Positions 1-9,100 of a stretch of 32,210 nt of DNA are shown one piece after another (positions within the stretch are counted from its first letter, which is position 1; each line of letters starts with the position of its first letter). The notes under the pieces are model-generated. The model was not told the DNA's origin. It made no database searches and saw only the letters and a list, made by a program, of their open reading frames with translations. Source of the DNA: a virus. Both the position numbers and the translations under genes were made by a program. The stretch covers positions 1 through 32,210 of IMG/VR virus record IMGVR_UViG_3300027743_000066; one strand, given 5' to 3'.

Positions 1-723
1 GGAAGCCCCAAGTGCGCGCAACTGGGCATCGAGGCCCTGCGCCGATCGCATCGGCCCATAGCGTTTGTTCGAGGCGAGGAAATCGGCATATCCGGCCACG
101 CTGTCGGCGGGGCTGCTGAACTGGCGGAAACTGTCGTTGATCCTGACCCGCTTGCCGTTGATGACCTCCTCCGTGGAGAACGTTTTCCCGCCGCCCTTGC
201 CGTGGCTCTTGATGCCGAAATAGTTGTTTCCGGGCGCGTGCTTGCCCCAGCCGGTTTCCTGCGCGGCCTGCGCGACGATGATGCGGGGATCGACGCCAAT
301 GCGCGCCCCTTCCTTGATCGCGGCGGGCATAAGCGCGGCAACAAAATCCGCCCTATTGCCAGACAGGTTCACAGCCTTGGCATTTGCCCCTATGTCTATA
401 TCCCCTCCGACCCCACCCGCCGCCGCATCCGCACCGCCGCCGCCCGTTATGGGATCGTCACCACCGCCACCACCAAAATCGAACATCTCCGACAGCTTGG
501 CCTGCTCCGCTAACAGCCCCTCCTGCCCCTCATCGATGCGGCGCTGATCGATCCGCGCGCCAATGCCCTTGCCGAGGTCGGCCAGCGCGCTGCCCCAGCC
601 GGTCAGGCCACTGTGGCCAATGTCGCCAAGCATCGCCCTGACCTGCTCGCGGGCGGCCTCAAGCTCTTCCTGCGTTTTGTATTTCGTGTTGCCGCCGAAG
701 ATGAAGGACGGGATTGAGGCCAT
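1..723 (-). CDS. Virion-associated peptidoglycan hydrolase, GH73 (FlgJ-like glucosaminidase), partial
   Basis: The frame is open through the window edge, so the C terminus is missing; at least 241 residues are visible. Residues 1-80 form a charged, probably virion-anchoring N-terminal part. A Gly/Asp/Ala-rich linker follows at about 82-112. A glucosaminidase domain starts at about 120, with the motif AQAAQETGWGK (putative catalytic Glu156) and NNYFGIKSHGKG. These match the GH73/FlgJ family, which cleaves the glycan strands of peptidoglycan. Its place at the end of the tail-gene series, with no holin next to it, suggests a role in cell entry rather than lysis; that is an inference. The N terminus MASIP also begins the tail-fibre protein. 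Confidence 0.85.
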   Translation of the reverse strand, partial: MASIPSFIFGGNTKYKTQEELEAAREQVRAMLGDIGHSGLTGWGSALADLGKGIGARIDQRRIDEGQEGLLAEQAKLSEMFDFGGGGGDDPITGGGGADAAAGGVGGDIDIGANAKAVNLSGNRADFVAALMPAAIKEGARIGVDPRIIVAQAAQETGWGKHAPGNNYFGIKSHGKGGGKTFSTEEVINGKRVRINDSFRQFSSPADSVAGYADFLASNKRYGPMRSAQGLDAQLRALGAS

Positions 724-740
724 GTTCGTATCCTTCAGAC

Positions 741-1166
741 TCAGAAGCCTTTGTTGTATGCGCCCTGGCCTTGAAAACTGTTAAAGGCATTGCGGTTGTT
801 CATCGTCTGTCTGCCTCTCAACAGAGCCAGCCTGTCGTCCTGGCCCCACTGCGAGAGCGGCACCCCGCCCGCCCCTGCAGCCCCTGCCGCAGCGACTGGG
901 ACCGGAGCCGGGCCGGTCGGCGGCGGCACATAATTAAAGCCGGGCATTTGCGCCATGCGCGCCATCTGCCCGTCGCCGCCTTGGCCCATCAGCCCTCCTG
1001 AAGCCGGAGCCGCGGAAGCCACGGGAGCCGCCACGGCAGGCTGCCCCATCAGCGGATTGGTCCTGAATGTCGCCCCGGCGTTGCCGAGACTGAGCCCGCC
1101 TGGAGCGACGCTCCCCTGCATGGTCTGCGCGATCTTCGCCAGCTTCTGTTCCCATGGTGTCGGCAT
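741..1166 (-). CDS. Hypothetical Ala/Gly-rich virion-region protein
   Basis: This 141-residue protein is rich in Ala, Gly, Pro and Gln, with low-complexity stretches in the middle. No known domain is recognised. Its ATG shares a base with the TGA of the preceding S74-containing gene (TGATG), so translation is probably coupled. It sits between two virion genes, which suggests a minor virion or assembly protein; this is positional inference only. Confidence 0.7.
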   Translation of the reverse strand: MPTPWEQKLAKIAQTMQGSVAPGGLSLGNAGATFRTNPLMGQPAVAAPVASAAPASGGLMGQGGDGQMARMAQMPGFNYVPPPTGPAPVPVAAAGAAGAGGVPLSQWGQDDRLALLRGRQTMNNRNAFNSFQGQGAYNKGF

Positions 1167-2449
1167 CAGTTCCGTCCTCCGAAGAGTTTCGAGTAATCGA
1201 CCATCAGCATGCCGTCAGCGCCCCTCAGAACGGCATCAGGGCGCGTTTGCAGCACTTCCTGCGCCATCACCCCGACCTGCCGTCCGACGCCGTCTACAGC
1301 GTCCCTGTAGTCGAAGGCGTAGACATTGTGCCCGCCGACACGGCCGAGCGGCTCGATGTTGGTTTTCGCGCGAATGTCCGACTTGGCAATGACCGAGCCG
1401 AACAGGCTGCCAGCGCCGCTGACCATGTTGTTGTAGTTGGCGCTCTGCTGCTGGTAGGCGGCCGACTGGTTGGCGTAGTTCTGCTGCATCAGCCCTGCGT
1501 AATCGACGGTCGGCAGGGTCGGCATGTTGGCGCCTTGGTAGGGCTGCTGCGTGATCTGCCCCTTCCCCATCAGGGCAGTGATCTGCTGGATGGGCATGTT
1601 GATCGCGTTCTGCTGTTCCGCCAGCGCGTTCTGCCGTGCGGTGTTCTGCAGCCCGAACAGGTTCGACTGCGCCTGGTAGTTCGCGGTCTGGTTCGCGTTG
1701 TTGGCCGCCGTCTGCCGGTAGGCATTGTCGGCCATGCCCTGTGTGGCGGTGTTGTAGAAACCCTTGGCCGCAAGGTCCATGCCGACCAGCCTGGACTGCT
1801 CCTGGCCACCGGCCAGAATTGCGCTCATCCGGGCATCGTTCTCCTTGCGCCCCTGCTGGTCGATCCACCGATTATAAGCTTCCGACCCCGGCATCAGGCC
1901 CTGGTTGACAGCCTGCTGGTTGAGCAGTTCGCGATCCTGCTGAAGTTGCGGGTTCTGCCGCGCATTCAGCGCATCTTCGACCCTTTGCCGGTCGGCGCTG
2001 AAATCGTCGGCCCCGGCAATATCCGTCTTTAATGCAGGCCCGCCTGCAAAATTGCTGTATTTCGGCAGGTTGATGTTGGCCGTACTGCCTGCCTTCGGCA
2101 GTTTCGAATAATCAATCGGCGTCGAAACCGCTTTGCCAACATTGTTGATCAATGTCCCCGCGACAGCATTGACGCCCAGCCGGTTCGCCGCATCGCTGTT
2201 GTAGACGGCATTCTCCTTATCCGAATAGGTCTGGTAGGTCGAATAAGTCGGGACGCTGATGTTCTTCTTGAGGTTTTCATCCCAGACCGTCTGCGTGCCT
2301 GTTTGCTTACGGACCACAGAGCCGGTCGGCGTATACTCATTGATGTTCCCCAACGCGGCATTGGCCGTCGCCGTCGTGACATTTGAGGCCGTCTGGGCAG
2401 CCCCTTGAGCCTTGGGGTCTGGCGCTTTTGGCGGGTCTGGCGCACACAT
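1166..2449 (-). CDS. Virion protein with C-terminal S74 intramolecular chaperone domain
   Basis: The protein has 427 residues. The N terminus is Pro/Lys-rich and the long middle part is Ala/Gln/Asn-rich with helical character. The last 71 residues carry the S74 signature: SDIRAKTNIEPLG, then YAFDYRD, GVMAQEV and MVDYSKL. In this family the Ser-Lys pair (here Ser357 and Lys362) carries out self-cleavage after the chaperone has helped trimerisation. The start is supported by GGAGAA upstream of ATG. The body looks like neither a beta-helical spike nor a collagen fibre, so it could be an internal, ejection or needle-like protein; 'tail fibre domain protein' would be the usual label. Confidence 0.8.
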   Translation of the reverse strand: MCAPDPPKAPDPKAQGAAQTASNVTTATANAALGNINEYTPTGSVVRKQTGTQTVWDENLKKNISVPTYSTYQTYSDKENAVYNSDAANRLGVNAVAGTLINNVGKAVSTPIDYSKLPKAGSTANINLPKYSNFAGGPALKTDIAGADDFSADRQRVEDALNARQNPQLQQDRELLNQQAVNQGLMPGSEAYNRWIDQQGRKENDARMSAILAGGQEQSRLVGMDLAAKGFYNTATQGMADNAYRQTAANNANQTANYQAQSNLFGLQNTARQNALAEQQNAINMPIQQITALMGKGQITQQPYQGANMPTLPTVDYAGLMQQNYANQSAAYQQQSANYNNMVSGAGSLFGSVIAKSDIRAKTNIEPLGRVGGHNVYAFDYRDAVDGVGRQVGVMAQEVLQTRPDAVLRGADGMLMVDYSKLFGGRN

Positions 2450-2459
2450 GGCAATTCTC

Positions 2460-2924
2460 CTAATAGTTCAGGATCATGGTTTCAGCGATCGGGCGAAACC
2501 CCAGCCGCTTATAGAGTTTTCCGGCCCGAATGTCGGTTCCGGCCTGGCAGACAAAGCTCTTGGCTCCCTGCTCCTTCATGTGCTGGAGGAGAACCTTCAC
2601 AAGCCTTCGCCCAATGCCCTTGCGATGGTCTGGCCGGATGAAAATTGTGTCTTCGCGGGCATACGGCTCGCTGTTATGCATTGAATTTTGCAGATAGACG
2701 GTCGCGTGGCCGACCACTTCACTGTCGCAGCGCACCACGAAGCAGTGCAGATAGCCGCCCTCCGCGGCCTGAAAGTAAAGGTCAAGCCGGGGGTTGAACG
2801 CCCCCTGCGGAGGCAGCCCATCCGCTTCGAAACGCGCCTGCATTTCGGCGTAATGCTGTCGGGCCAGCGGCTCGATCTCGGGCCAGACGGTCGGGAAGTA
2901 TTCGCGGTTGATGGTATAGGTCAC
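2460..2924 (-). CDS. GNAT-family N-acetyltransferase
   Basis: The 154-residue protein has the GNAT fold pattern. A strand VVGHATVYLQN is followed by IFIRPDHRKGIGRRLVKVLL, which is motif A with the R/Q-x-x-G-x-G/A acetyl-CoA loop. It ends with AGKLYKRLGFRPIAETMILNY, a typical motif B and C-terminal strand. Such enzymes move an acetyl group from acetyl-CoA to an amine; the substrate cannot be read from sequence. The gene overlaps the preceding tail gene by four bases (ATGA). Acetyltransferases embedded in virion modules occur in several podovirus-like phages; a role in modifying host or virion proteins is speculation. Confidence 0.88.
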   Translation of the reverse strand: MTYTINREYFPTVWPEIEPLARQHYAEMQARFEADGLPPQGAFNPRLDLYFQAAEGGYLHCFVVRCDSEVVGHATVYLQNSMHNSEPYAREDTIFIRPDHRKGIGRRLVKVLLQHMKEQGAKSFVCQAGTDIRAGKLYKRLGFRPIAETMILNY

Positions 2925-4540
2925 GCCGAGGACTCCCCGGCCGCGACCTGAAGCACGCCCATGTCGATTTCCAGTTGCAGCGCCGTCGAGCCGCCCGATG
3001 TCACCACGCAGCCGAGCGCCATTGTATCGCCGGTCGCCCGCACGTTCTGCCGACGCTGGATCTTGCCCTTATTCGGGGCACCGGAGTCCCACAGCGCCTC
3101 ATCCCACTTGCCGACGTCCCAATCTGACGGAACCACACTGGTCTGCGTGGCGGGCGGCGAGGGCGGGTCGCTTCGGTCACCATTGGCGCGGGCGAACAGA
3201 TAGACGATCGGATTGACCCTGCCCTCGAAATACATGTGCGCCAGGGTCGCCTGCGCGCGCCGACCAAAGCCGCCGACCGGCAGGAAGTGACTGAGATACA
3301 CCGCCTTGAACGGCTGCCCGTCGTCGCCCCCCGTGACATCACCGGCCCAGATAACGCCATTGGCATCGCCAAAAAACAGCGAGCCCTGAATGGACCCATA
3401 GGCCCGCGCGCGCCAGTTCGAGATCATCGACCACTTGCCGGTCTTGATGTTCAGCACGAAACTCGTGTCCGGCTCCGCCGACGTAAACGGGAAACTGACG
3501 AAGATCAGGCCCCTTTCCGGCCAATGCGACAGCGACCAGCCAAACGACATCACCGCCGCACAGCGGCGCCACTCCTCATCGATGGGCCGCGAAATCAGGT
3601 CAAGCGAGAGGGTGTCGCTGCTGCGCTTGAAGACACTGGCGAGCGGAACGAGCCCCGACACGGTGGCGATCAGCATGTCGCCGCCCGCCTGGATGAAGGC
3701 ATTCTTGCCGAGCAGCCTGCCGATCGAATAGACGCCCTTCAGCGACCATGACGTGGCCACGGACGGGTCGTCGCCCTCGTAGACCGCGACTTCGCCCTCC
3801 GTCGAGACAAAGCAGCACAGCGCGGAGGGGCCATCGCCGCTTTCCAGCGACCAGGCAAAGCCGGTCAGCAGCCCGCCGCCCTTTTTCAGCACACCGCCAA
3901 GCGGAAACACCGCCGCCGCGCCGCCGATCGAGTTGACGCCGAGGTAGTAGGCATCCATCGTCCCGGACTTGATCAGAAACTGCCGCTGCTTGAACAGGAA
4001 CGCCGAGCCGATCTGCGACGATGTCGTGCCGTCCGTGAAGGTAATGGCAGGCGCCACGCCCCATGTCGTGCCGTCATAGACCTGGCGCGGGTCGGTGCCG
4101 TTAAAGGCGCACAGAAAGCTGCCGCCGGTCGTGGTGTGCTGGAAGGTGGTCCACTCGCCGCTGGTCATGCCGCCCAGCGAAACCGGCGTCGTGGCGGGCG
4201 GCGTGGGCGGGCTGGAGACATCGTAAATGGCGTCTGTCGTGGCGGCGAACATCTTCTGTACAGTCCCGAACTTATACGAAAACATCGAGCCGACAGGCGC
4301 CGGATTGACCAGGATGGCCTTCCTGAGCGAACCGCCGCGGATGCGCATGCCCTTCATGGTCGGGATCCAGTTGGTGGAAATCGACGCCGACCCTTCCGAA
4401 GCCTCCGAGATGCTGATGGTCGTCACCAGCCCGTTGATCGGTGCCGAATACACCATCGGCTGCGAGGACTGCTGGACTTTCGGCAGTTCCTTGCTGCGGT
4501 TGGTCGCAAAGACGCGCGCGGGGCGAACCGGCATGTCCAT
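2921..4540 (-). CDS. Large tail structural protein (nozzle / DNA-stabilisation-like)
   Basis: The 539-residue protein is rich in Gly, Ser, Thr and Val in short beta-strand-like segments. These include repeated aromatic-Gly pieces such as FLCAFNGTDPRQVYDGTTWG and MLIATVSGLVPLASVF. The pattern suits a beta-propeller-like tail hub such as T7 gp12 or P22 gp10, but no diagnostic motif is visible, so the function rests on size, composition and position directly after the two adaptor genes. Its ATG shares a base with the upstream TGA (TGATG). Confidence 0.7.
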   Translation of the reverse strand: MDMPVRPARVFATNRSKELPKVQQSSQPMVYSAPINGLVTTISISEASEGSASISTNWIPTMKGMRIRGGSLRKAILVNPAPVGSMFSYKFGTVQKMFAATTDAIYDVSSPPTPPATTPVSLGGMTSGEWTTFQHTTTGGSFLCAFNGTDPRQVYDGTTWGVAPAITFTDGTTSSQIGSAFLFKQRQFLIKSGTMDAYYLGVNSIGGAAAVFPLGGVLKKGGGLLTGFAWSLESGDGPSALCCFVSTEGEVAVYEGDDPSVATSWSLKGVYSIGRLLGKNAFIQAGGDMLIATVSGLVPLASVFKRSSDTLSLDLISRPIDEEWRRCAAVMSFGWSLSHWPERGLIFVSFPFTSAEPDTSFVLNIKTGKWSMISNWRARAYGSIQGSLFFGDANGVIWAGDVTGGDDGQPFKAVYLSHFLPVGGFGRRAQATLAHMYFEGRVNPIVYLFARANGDRSDPPSPPATQTSVVPSDWDVGKWDEALWDSGAPNKGKIQRRQNVRATGDTMALGCVVTSGGSTALQLEIDMGVLQVAAGESSA

Positions 4541-5145
4541 CAGGCAATCCCCCGATCCGCCTTGATTTCGCTCGCCAGAATGGCCTCGAACTCGGCCAGG
4601 TCATCGACGTAATCGAGCCCCTTTTGACGCTTCCAGCGCCACACCATGCCCTTCACCAGCAAATCCTCGTTGAACACCGTGGTGTCGTCGTCGGCGGCGA
4701 AAACTGGCCGGAAGTCGGTGCCGTTCGACTTGGCGACAAAGTGCCCGGAGACATAATTCAGCGTGGCACCCGCCGCCGCCACAGTCGGCACGATGTCGAT
4801 GGTTCCCCCCGAGCGATAATAATAGGGCTGCGACGAGCCAACCTGGCGCAGGACCGCCCATTCGCCGGTATTGGTGATTGGCCGCACGAAGACCCCCAGC
4901 GCCGAGACGATCATCGCGCCGGGAACCGGCCGGTGGTAATCCCCCGGCAGCGTATAGGGCGCACCCGCGATGCCCGCCGTCCTGATGAGCCGGTTCCAAT
5001 CGACGCGGTGAGCGATTTCCTCGCCAGCCTCCTGGGCGATGGTCAGCATGGTGCGGGCATCATCCGCGCCCGAGCCCGCGATTGCCGTAAAGCGGTCCAG
5101 CGACACCAGATCGGCAACTTCGTTGGTGGCGGTCAGCAGGCTCAT
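4540..5145 (-). CDS. Head-tail adaptor-like protein
   Basis: The protein has 201 residues. A helical N terminus is followed by a beta-rich middle (YTLPGDYHRPVPGAMIV, then GGTIDIVPTVAAAGATLNY). The C-terminal helix VFNEDLLVKGMVWRWKRQKG ends in an acidic/aliphatic tail. The sequence 'FxEDLLVKGMxWRWKxxKG' followed by an EFE-containing helix is typical of phage adaptor or tail-accessory proteins (P22 gp4 / SU10 adaptor type), which bind below the portal ring. It lies next to a second adaptor-like gene, overlapping it by four bases. Confidence 0.65.
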   Translation of the reverse strand: MSLLTATNEVADLVSLDRFTAIAGSGADDARTMLTIAQEAGEEIAHRVDWNRLIRTAGIAGAPYTLPGDYHRPVPGAMIVSALGVFVRPITNTGEWAVLRQVGSSQPYYYRSGGTIDIVPTVAAAGATLNYVSGHFVAKSNGTDFRPVFAADDDTTVFNEDLLVKGMVWRWKRQKGLDYVDDLAEFEAILASEIKADRGIA

Positions 5146-5732
5146 GGCGTTAAGTCCCTGTTGACGACGCGGGCGCGACCCCAGCGGGCGTTTTCATCGT
5201 TCAGCATGACGGTCGAAATCGCACTGTCCCGCATGGCCTCCGCGGCCTTGTACAGTTCCGGGTTTTTCCCCCAGATGCAAATCTCGCAAACCAGCGCGTA
5301 CAAATAGACGTTGTAGTCCAGGTCGAGCAGCCAGTTGGTCGGGTTGTCATAGGAAAGCGGCGGGATTTTCGCATAATAGGTCAGCGTCAGGTTGCCGCTC
5401 CACGGGCTTCCGAGACTGGCAACCGTGTTGCCGCTGATGACGAAATTGGTCTGCCTGATGTCGCCTGCGATATAGGCGCGGGCCTCGAGGAAGTCGGCCG
5501 GGAGGTTCGCCACGCCATCGACCACAGGCAGGACCGCCGTTGCCTCCTGGTAGGCGGTTCGCAGATTGCGGTTGAGCTTCGACTCGGCGAGGCGCAGCAG
5601 CACCGGAAAGATCGCGGCGGCATCATTGCGGCCGGAGTATTCACCGGCATCGACCAGCAGGTCGCTGTAGTTCACCTCGGAGTAAAAGACCGGAATATCG
5701 GGGCCGATGGGGCCTCCGGTGACGATTGTCAT
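5142..5732 (-). CDS. SU10-type adaptor protein
   Basis: The 196-residue protein has an N-terminal helix (FPVLLRLAESKLNRNLRT). Beta segments with NLPADFLEARAY and LTYYAKIPPL follow, then NWLLDLDYNVYLYALVCEI and a long C-terminal helix. The run 'YYxxIPPLS..NPTNWLLDxxxxVYLYA' is characteristic of the SU10 adaptor family that links portal and tail. It overlaps its neighbours by four bases on each side, which suggests coupled expression with the other connector genes. Confidence 0.75.
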   Translation of the reverse strand: MTIVTGGPIGPDIPVFYSEVNYSDLLVDAGEYSGRNDAAAIFPVLLRLAESKLNRNLRTAYQEATAVLPVVDGVANLPADFLEARAYIAGDIRQTNFVISGNTVASLGSPWSGNLTLTYYAKIPPLSYDNPTNWLLDLDYNVYLYALVCEICIWGKNPELYKAAEAMRDSAISTVMLNDENARWGRARVVNRDLTP

Positions 5733-6169
5733 GGCGCTTTGCTTTCCTCATCGACAACAGGCAGTGGCCCCATGTGCATGCCGTCCGCCCAGACGCGGAT
5801 CGGCGTCGTGATGTCCTCGGGATAGAGTACCTGAATGGCTCCCTCCTCGGTGGTGCCCTCGATGGCCCGCACGTCCTTGTTGGCGGTGGTCGTCGTGCCT
5901 GCGATGCGGCCAAGCAGTTCCGTTTCTTCTGGCTTCGGCTCAAGGATCCGGAGATTGACGTGGTACCAGTCATCCATGACCGGAGGGGTAAGTTCGTTGC
6001 CTTCCTCGTCATAGGTGCCGGGGGTGATGACGACAGGGCCAAGCGTGTCGATGCGAACGTGCTCAGCCGGGACCGGCTCGCCGTCGATGTTGGTGAGCCA
6101 GCCCTGCTCCTCGGCATAGGCCCGCCAGACTTCCTTAGTTTCGGCTCTGATCAGGTAGTCTATGGACAT
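5729..6169 (-). CDS. Hypothetical tail-region protein
   Basis: The 146-residue acidic protein has no recognised domain. A GTG lies directly before the chosen ATG. The ATG is preferred because it shares a base with the TGA of the tail-fibre gene, the junction form used throughout this block. The position between fibre and adaptor suggests a minor tail or fibre-attachment protein, by inference only. Confidence 0.7.
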   Translation of the reverse strand: MSIDYLIRAETKEVWRAYAEEQGWLTNIDGEPVPAEHVRIDTLGPVVITPGTYDEEGNELTPPVMDDWYHVNLRILEPKPEETELLGRIAGTTTTANKDVRAIEGTTEEGAIQVLYPEDITTPIRVWADGMHMGPLPVVDEESKAP

Positions 6170-9100
6170 CACAGTGTGCTCATGGTGACGAGTTCGGCAT
6201 TGGTGGCGCGGCGGGGGAGGTACTTCAGGCTCTTGAGATGGCTGTTGAGGTGCTGTTGCGCCGTAGCCCGCTGCCCGAAATGCAGCGCCGTGGACGTGAA
6301 TGCGTAATCGCTGGACGCAGAGGTGACGACTGCTGCCCCATTGGTGCTGCCATCAAAGTTGCCTGCGATGAACGCAACGGCTATCTTGTTGTTTGCGCCA
6401 GCGAGGTAGCCAGTCATGGCCGCCAGACCGCCTGCATACCACCCTGTCTGCCCCGGCTTCCCGACACCTATGTAGCTACCCGCCGATGTTGGCCCCAAAG
6501 CCACGGCCTTGGCGGTTACTGGGGTGCTGGCGATATCGATAAACTCAGCCACCAACGATCCCGCAGTCGTGCTGTATGGGAACTGCGCTATCGGCAGCGT
6601 GACTGCGTCATTCGCCCGCGTCACCTGCGCCGTGGTGGTCGGGATGTAGCTGGTCGGGAACGCCCCGGCCTCAAGCTGCGCGCCCCAGATAGTGATCGAG
6701 CCCATTGCTGTAGCACTCTGAACCGCATCCAGAGCACCAGCCCCAAGCGAGGGATAAAGGGTGGTGGCAACTATTGTGTTTGCGCCATCATCCGTCAACG
6801 TCATCCACACCCGCCAGTAATCACCGCAGCTTTGTGACCCACACGTACTAGCGGTGCCGTTTGCCACACTCTGGGAAAACACTGCCCCGGTAGATGTGTC
6901 CAGACGGACTTCAGCGGTCTTTACTGTTGTACCCCCGGTGCAGGCTACTCTGAGGGACGGAAACCGTGTCGATGAGGGGATGTTGTCTTTCTTCACATAG
7001 AGCGAAGCAGTTACCGTCGCGCCAGCAGACTTCACTGTGTCGCTTTGGATGACGCCACCGAAACCAATGGTGTTAATGTCGCTGGCGAGATCAGCCGTCA
7101 ACGTTCCGTCTGGCGCGATTGCTGTGTTGGCAGTCACCGTGGTAGCGCTTGTTTTTGTCCAGCTTGCGTTGTCGAACGTCTGCGATTGCAGTAGCAGATT
7201 CGTCCGCGCCTCTTCGATCAACACGCCGAGCGGTGCCTTGGTGAGCGGGTCGTGGTCGAGCGGGAGACGGTAGGCGGCGGCTGTCGTGGTCGGGACGTAG
7301 CCGCCGTCGTGACAGGGCAGGCGCTGAAGCTGTGCGCCCCAGACATGAAGTGTCAGCCCAATCGTGCCAGCCGTAGCTAGGGTGTCAGCGGAGGCCAGCC
7401 GGATATAAACACTTTCACCACCCACTGTCGTGTAGGTGACAGAACACCGGTACCAGCTATTGCCGACGCTCTGGATAGTCGCCGATGCGACAAGACTTTC
7501 CTTCGTTCCTACCGCGCCGGTTGCAAGATTGAACCACGTCCATAAATTGGTGGTTGATCCACCGGAAGAGCCGAGGATGGCGACCCATGTTGCGGTTCCC
7601 GCCTTCAGATAGACGGAATAAGTATGCTGACCGGCAACTGTCGTCACTACCTGGTTAGTGCCGGAAGCACTAGTCGCAGTCGATGTCAGTGTCTCCGCCG
7701 TCAGCGTTCCATCAGGGGCTACCTGTGTATCTGCGGTCACAGTGGCGGCGGTTTTTACCCACGACGCATTGTCGAACGTCTGGCTCTGCAACAGGATGTT
7801 ATGTGGCGCGTAGCGCAGCACACCGTCATTGCCCCAGACCAGCTTCGGGTTGGCCCCGGTGTAGGTCAGCAGGTTCGACGGCGTGGTGTTGATGGCGTTG
7901 GAGACACGGACCAGCTTGATGCCGCCGAAGGTCATGCCCATGTCGTTGGCCGTAGCACCAACCAGCGACACCCAGACGTTAGAGTAGGGGACTGCAAAAG
8001 TTGTAAGAAGTTGGTAAGTGCCGGGGTTGGGGGTAAACGCACCAATGTTTACCGCTGTGATGTTGGTACTGGCGGCAATCGTGCCCAACCGAAATGCAAC
8101 TTGCGCCGCTACAGATGACGTTTTCGATACGATATCGACATAGCACTGATAAATGCCGGGGCCGTTGGTTATCTGCTTGGAAATATAACTAGGATTGCTC
8201 GCGACATAGGTGACGGAAACCGTACCGTCGCCTGGCGCGACCACACCTGTCGCGCCGCCTGCCTCATAAACCGTCCAACCGGCTGCGATCAGCGCCGTCT
8301 CGTCGGCGTAGTCGAACTTGTCCTCCCACTCGAAAACCGCCGCCGTCTCCCTGACGACAGCCGAGCGCCGCGTGAAGTCAATCGCCAGCCCGTTGGTCTC
8401 GCTGCCGAGCAGATAGTCCGCCGCCGACTTGCCGTGGCTGTCGGCCCACCACGGATTGACGTAGGTCATCAGGCCGAGCGTCGAAACCGATGTATCCATC
8501 CACATCCGGCCGGTCACGGGCACATCGGGCGCGGTCGGGCCAACATGGGCAACAGCCGGTCCACCCGGCCCCGGCGCTCCTGTCTGTCCTGTGGCCCCCT
8601 GCGGCCCCGTCGCCCCTGTCGGCCCGGTGGGTCCAGCAGGAACGCCAGCCCAGACCTTATCGCCGCGCAAGTAGGTCGAAACCGTGCCGCCGCCCGGAAG
8701 TAAAGGCTCCTTGGCGGCAAGGTCCGTTACCAGATTGTTGACCTCGGCCTGCGCGTGATTGTGCGCGGCGGGCGTAAAGGCCGAAGGAATGCCGGTCAGC
8801 GTCGAATAGGCGTGGGTGTGCGCGACAGGAGCAGCCCCCAGCGTCGTCAGCATGGCCCCCGTCGAGGCGTCGTCCAGCACCGTCCTGGCGGCCGCCGTGA
8901 CCACCGAACTGTCGAACATCCACGTCAGGCCCACGTCGGAGACGACAATGTCCCCCTTGTCGCCATTGGTAACGCCAGCGGTCGAGGATGCCGTCACTGC
9001 CGCCGTGACGAACCCCGTGGTGGCGATCGAGGTGTCATTGTCGCCGGGCGTCGGCGTCGGAGCCTGCGGGTTTCCCGTGAAAACAGGAGAGGCCAGCGGT

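Noticed and set aside
1154-2032. 292-residue rightward frame in the S74 gene region
   Set aside because: It is a shadow of the well-supported leftward gene; Arg/Leu/Val-rich composition with no motif.
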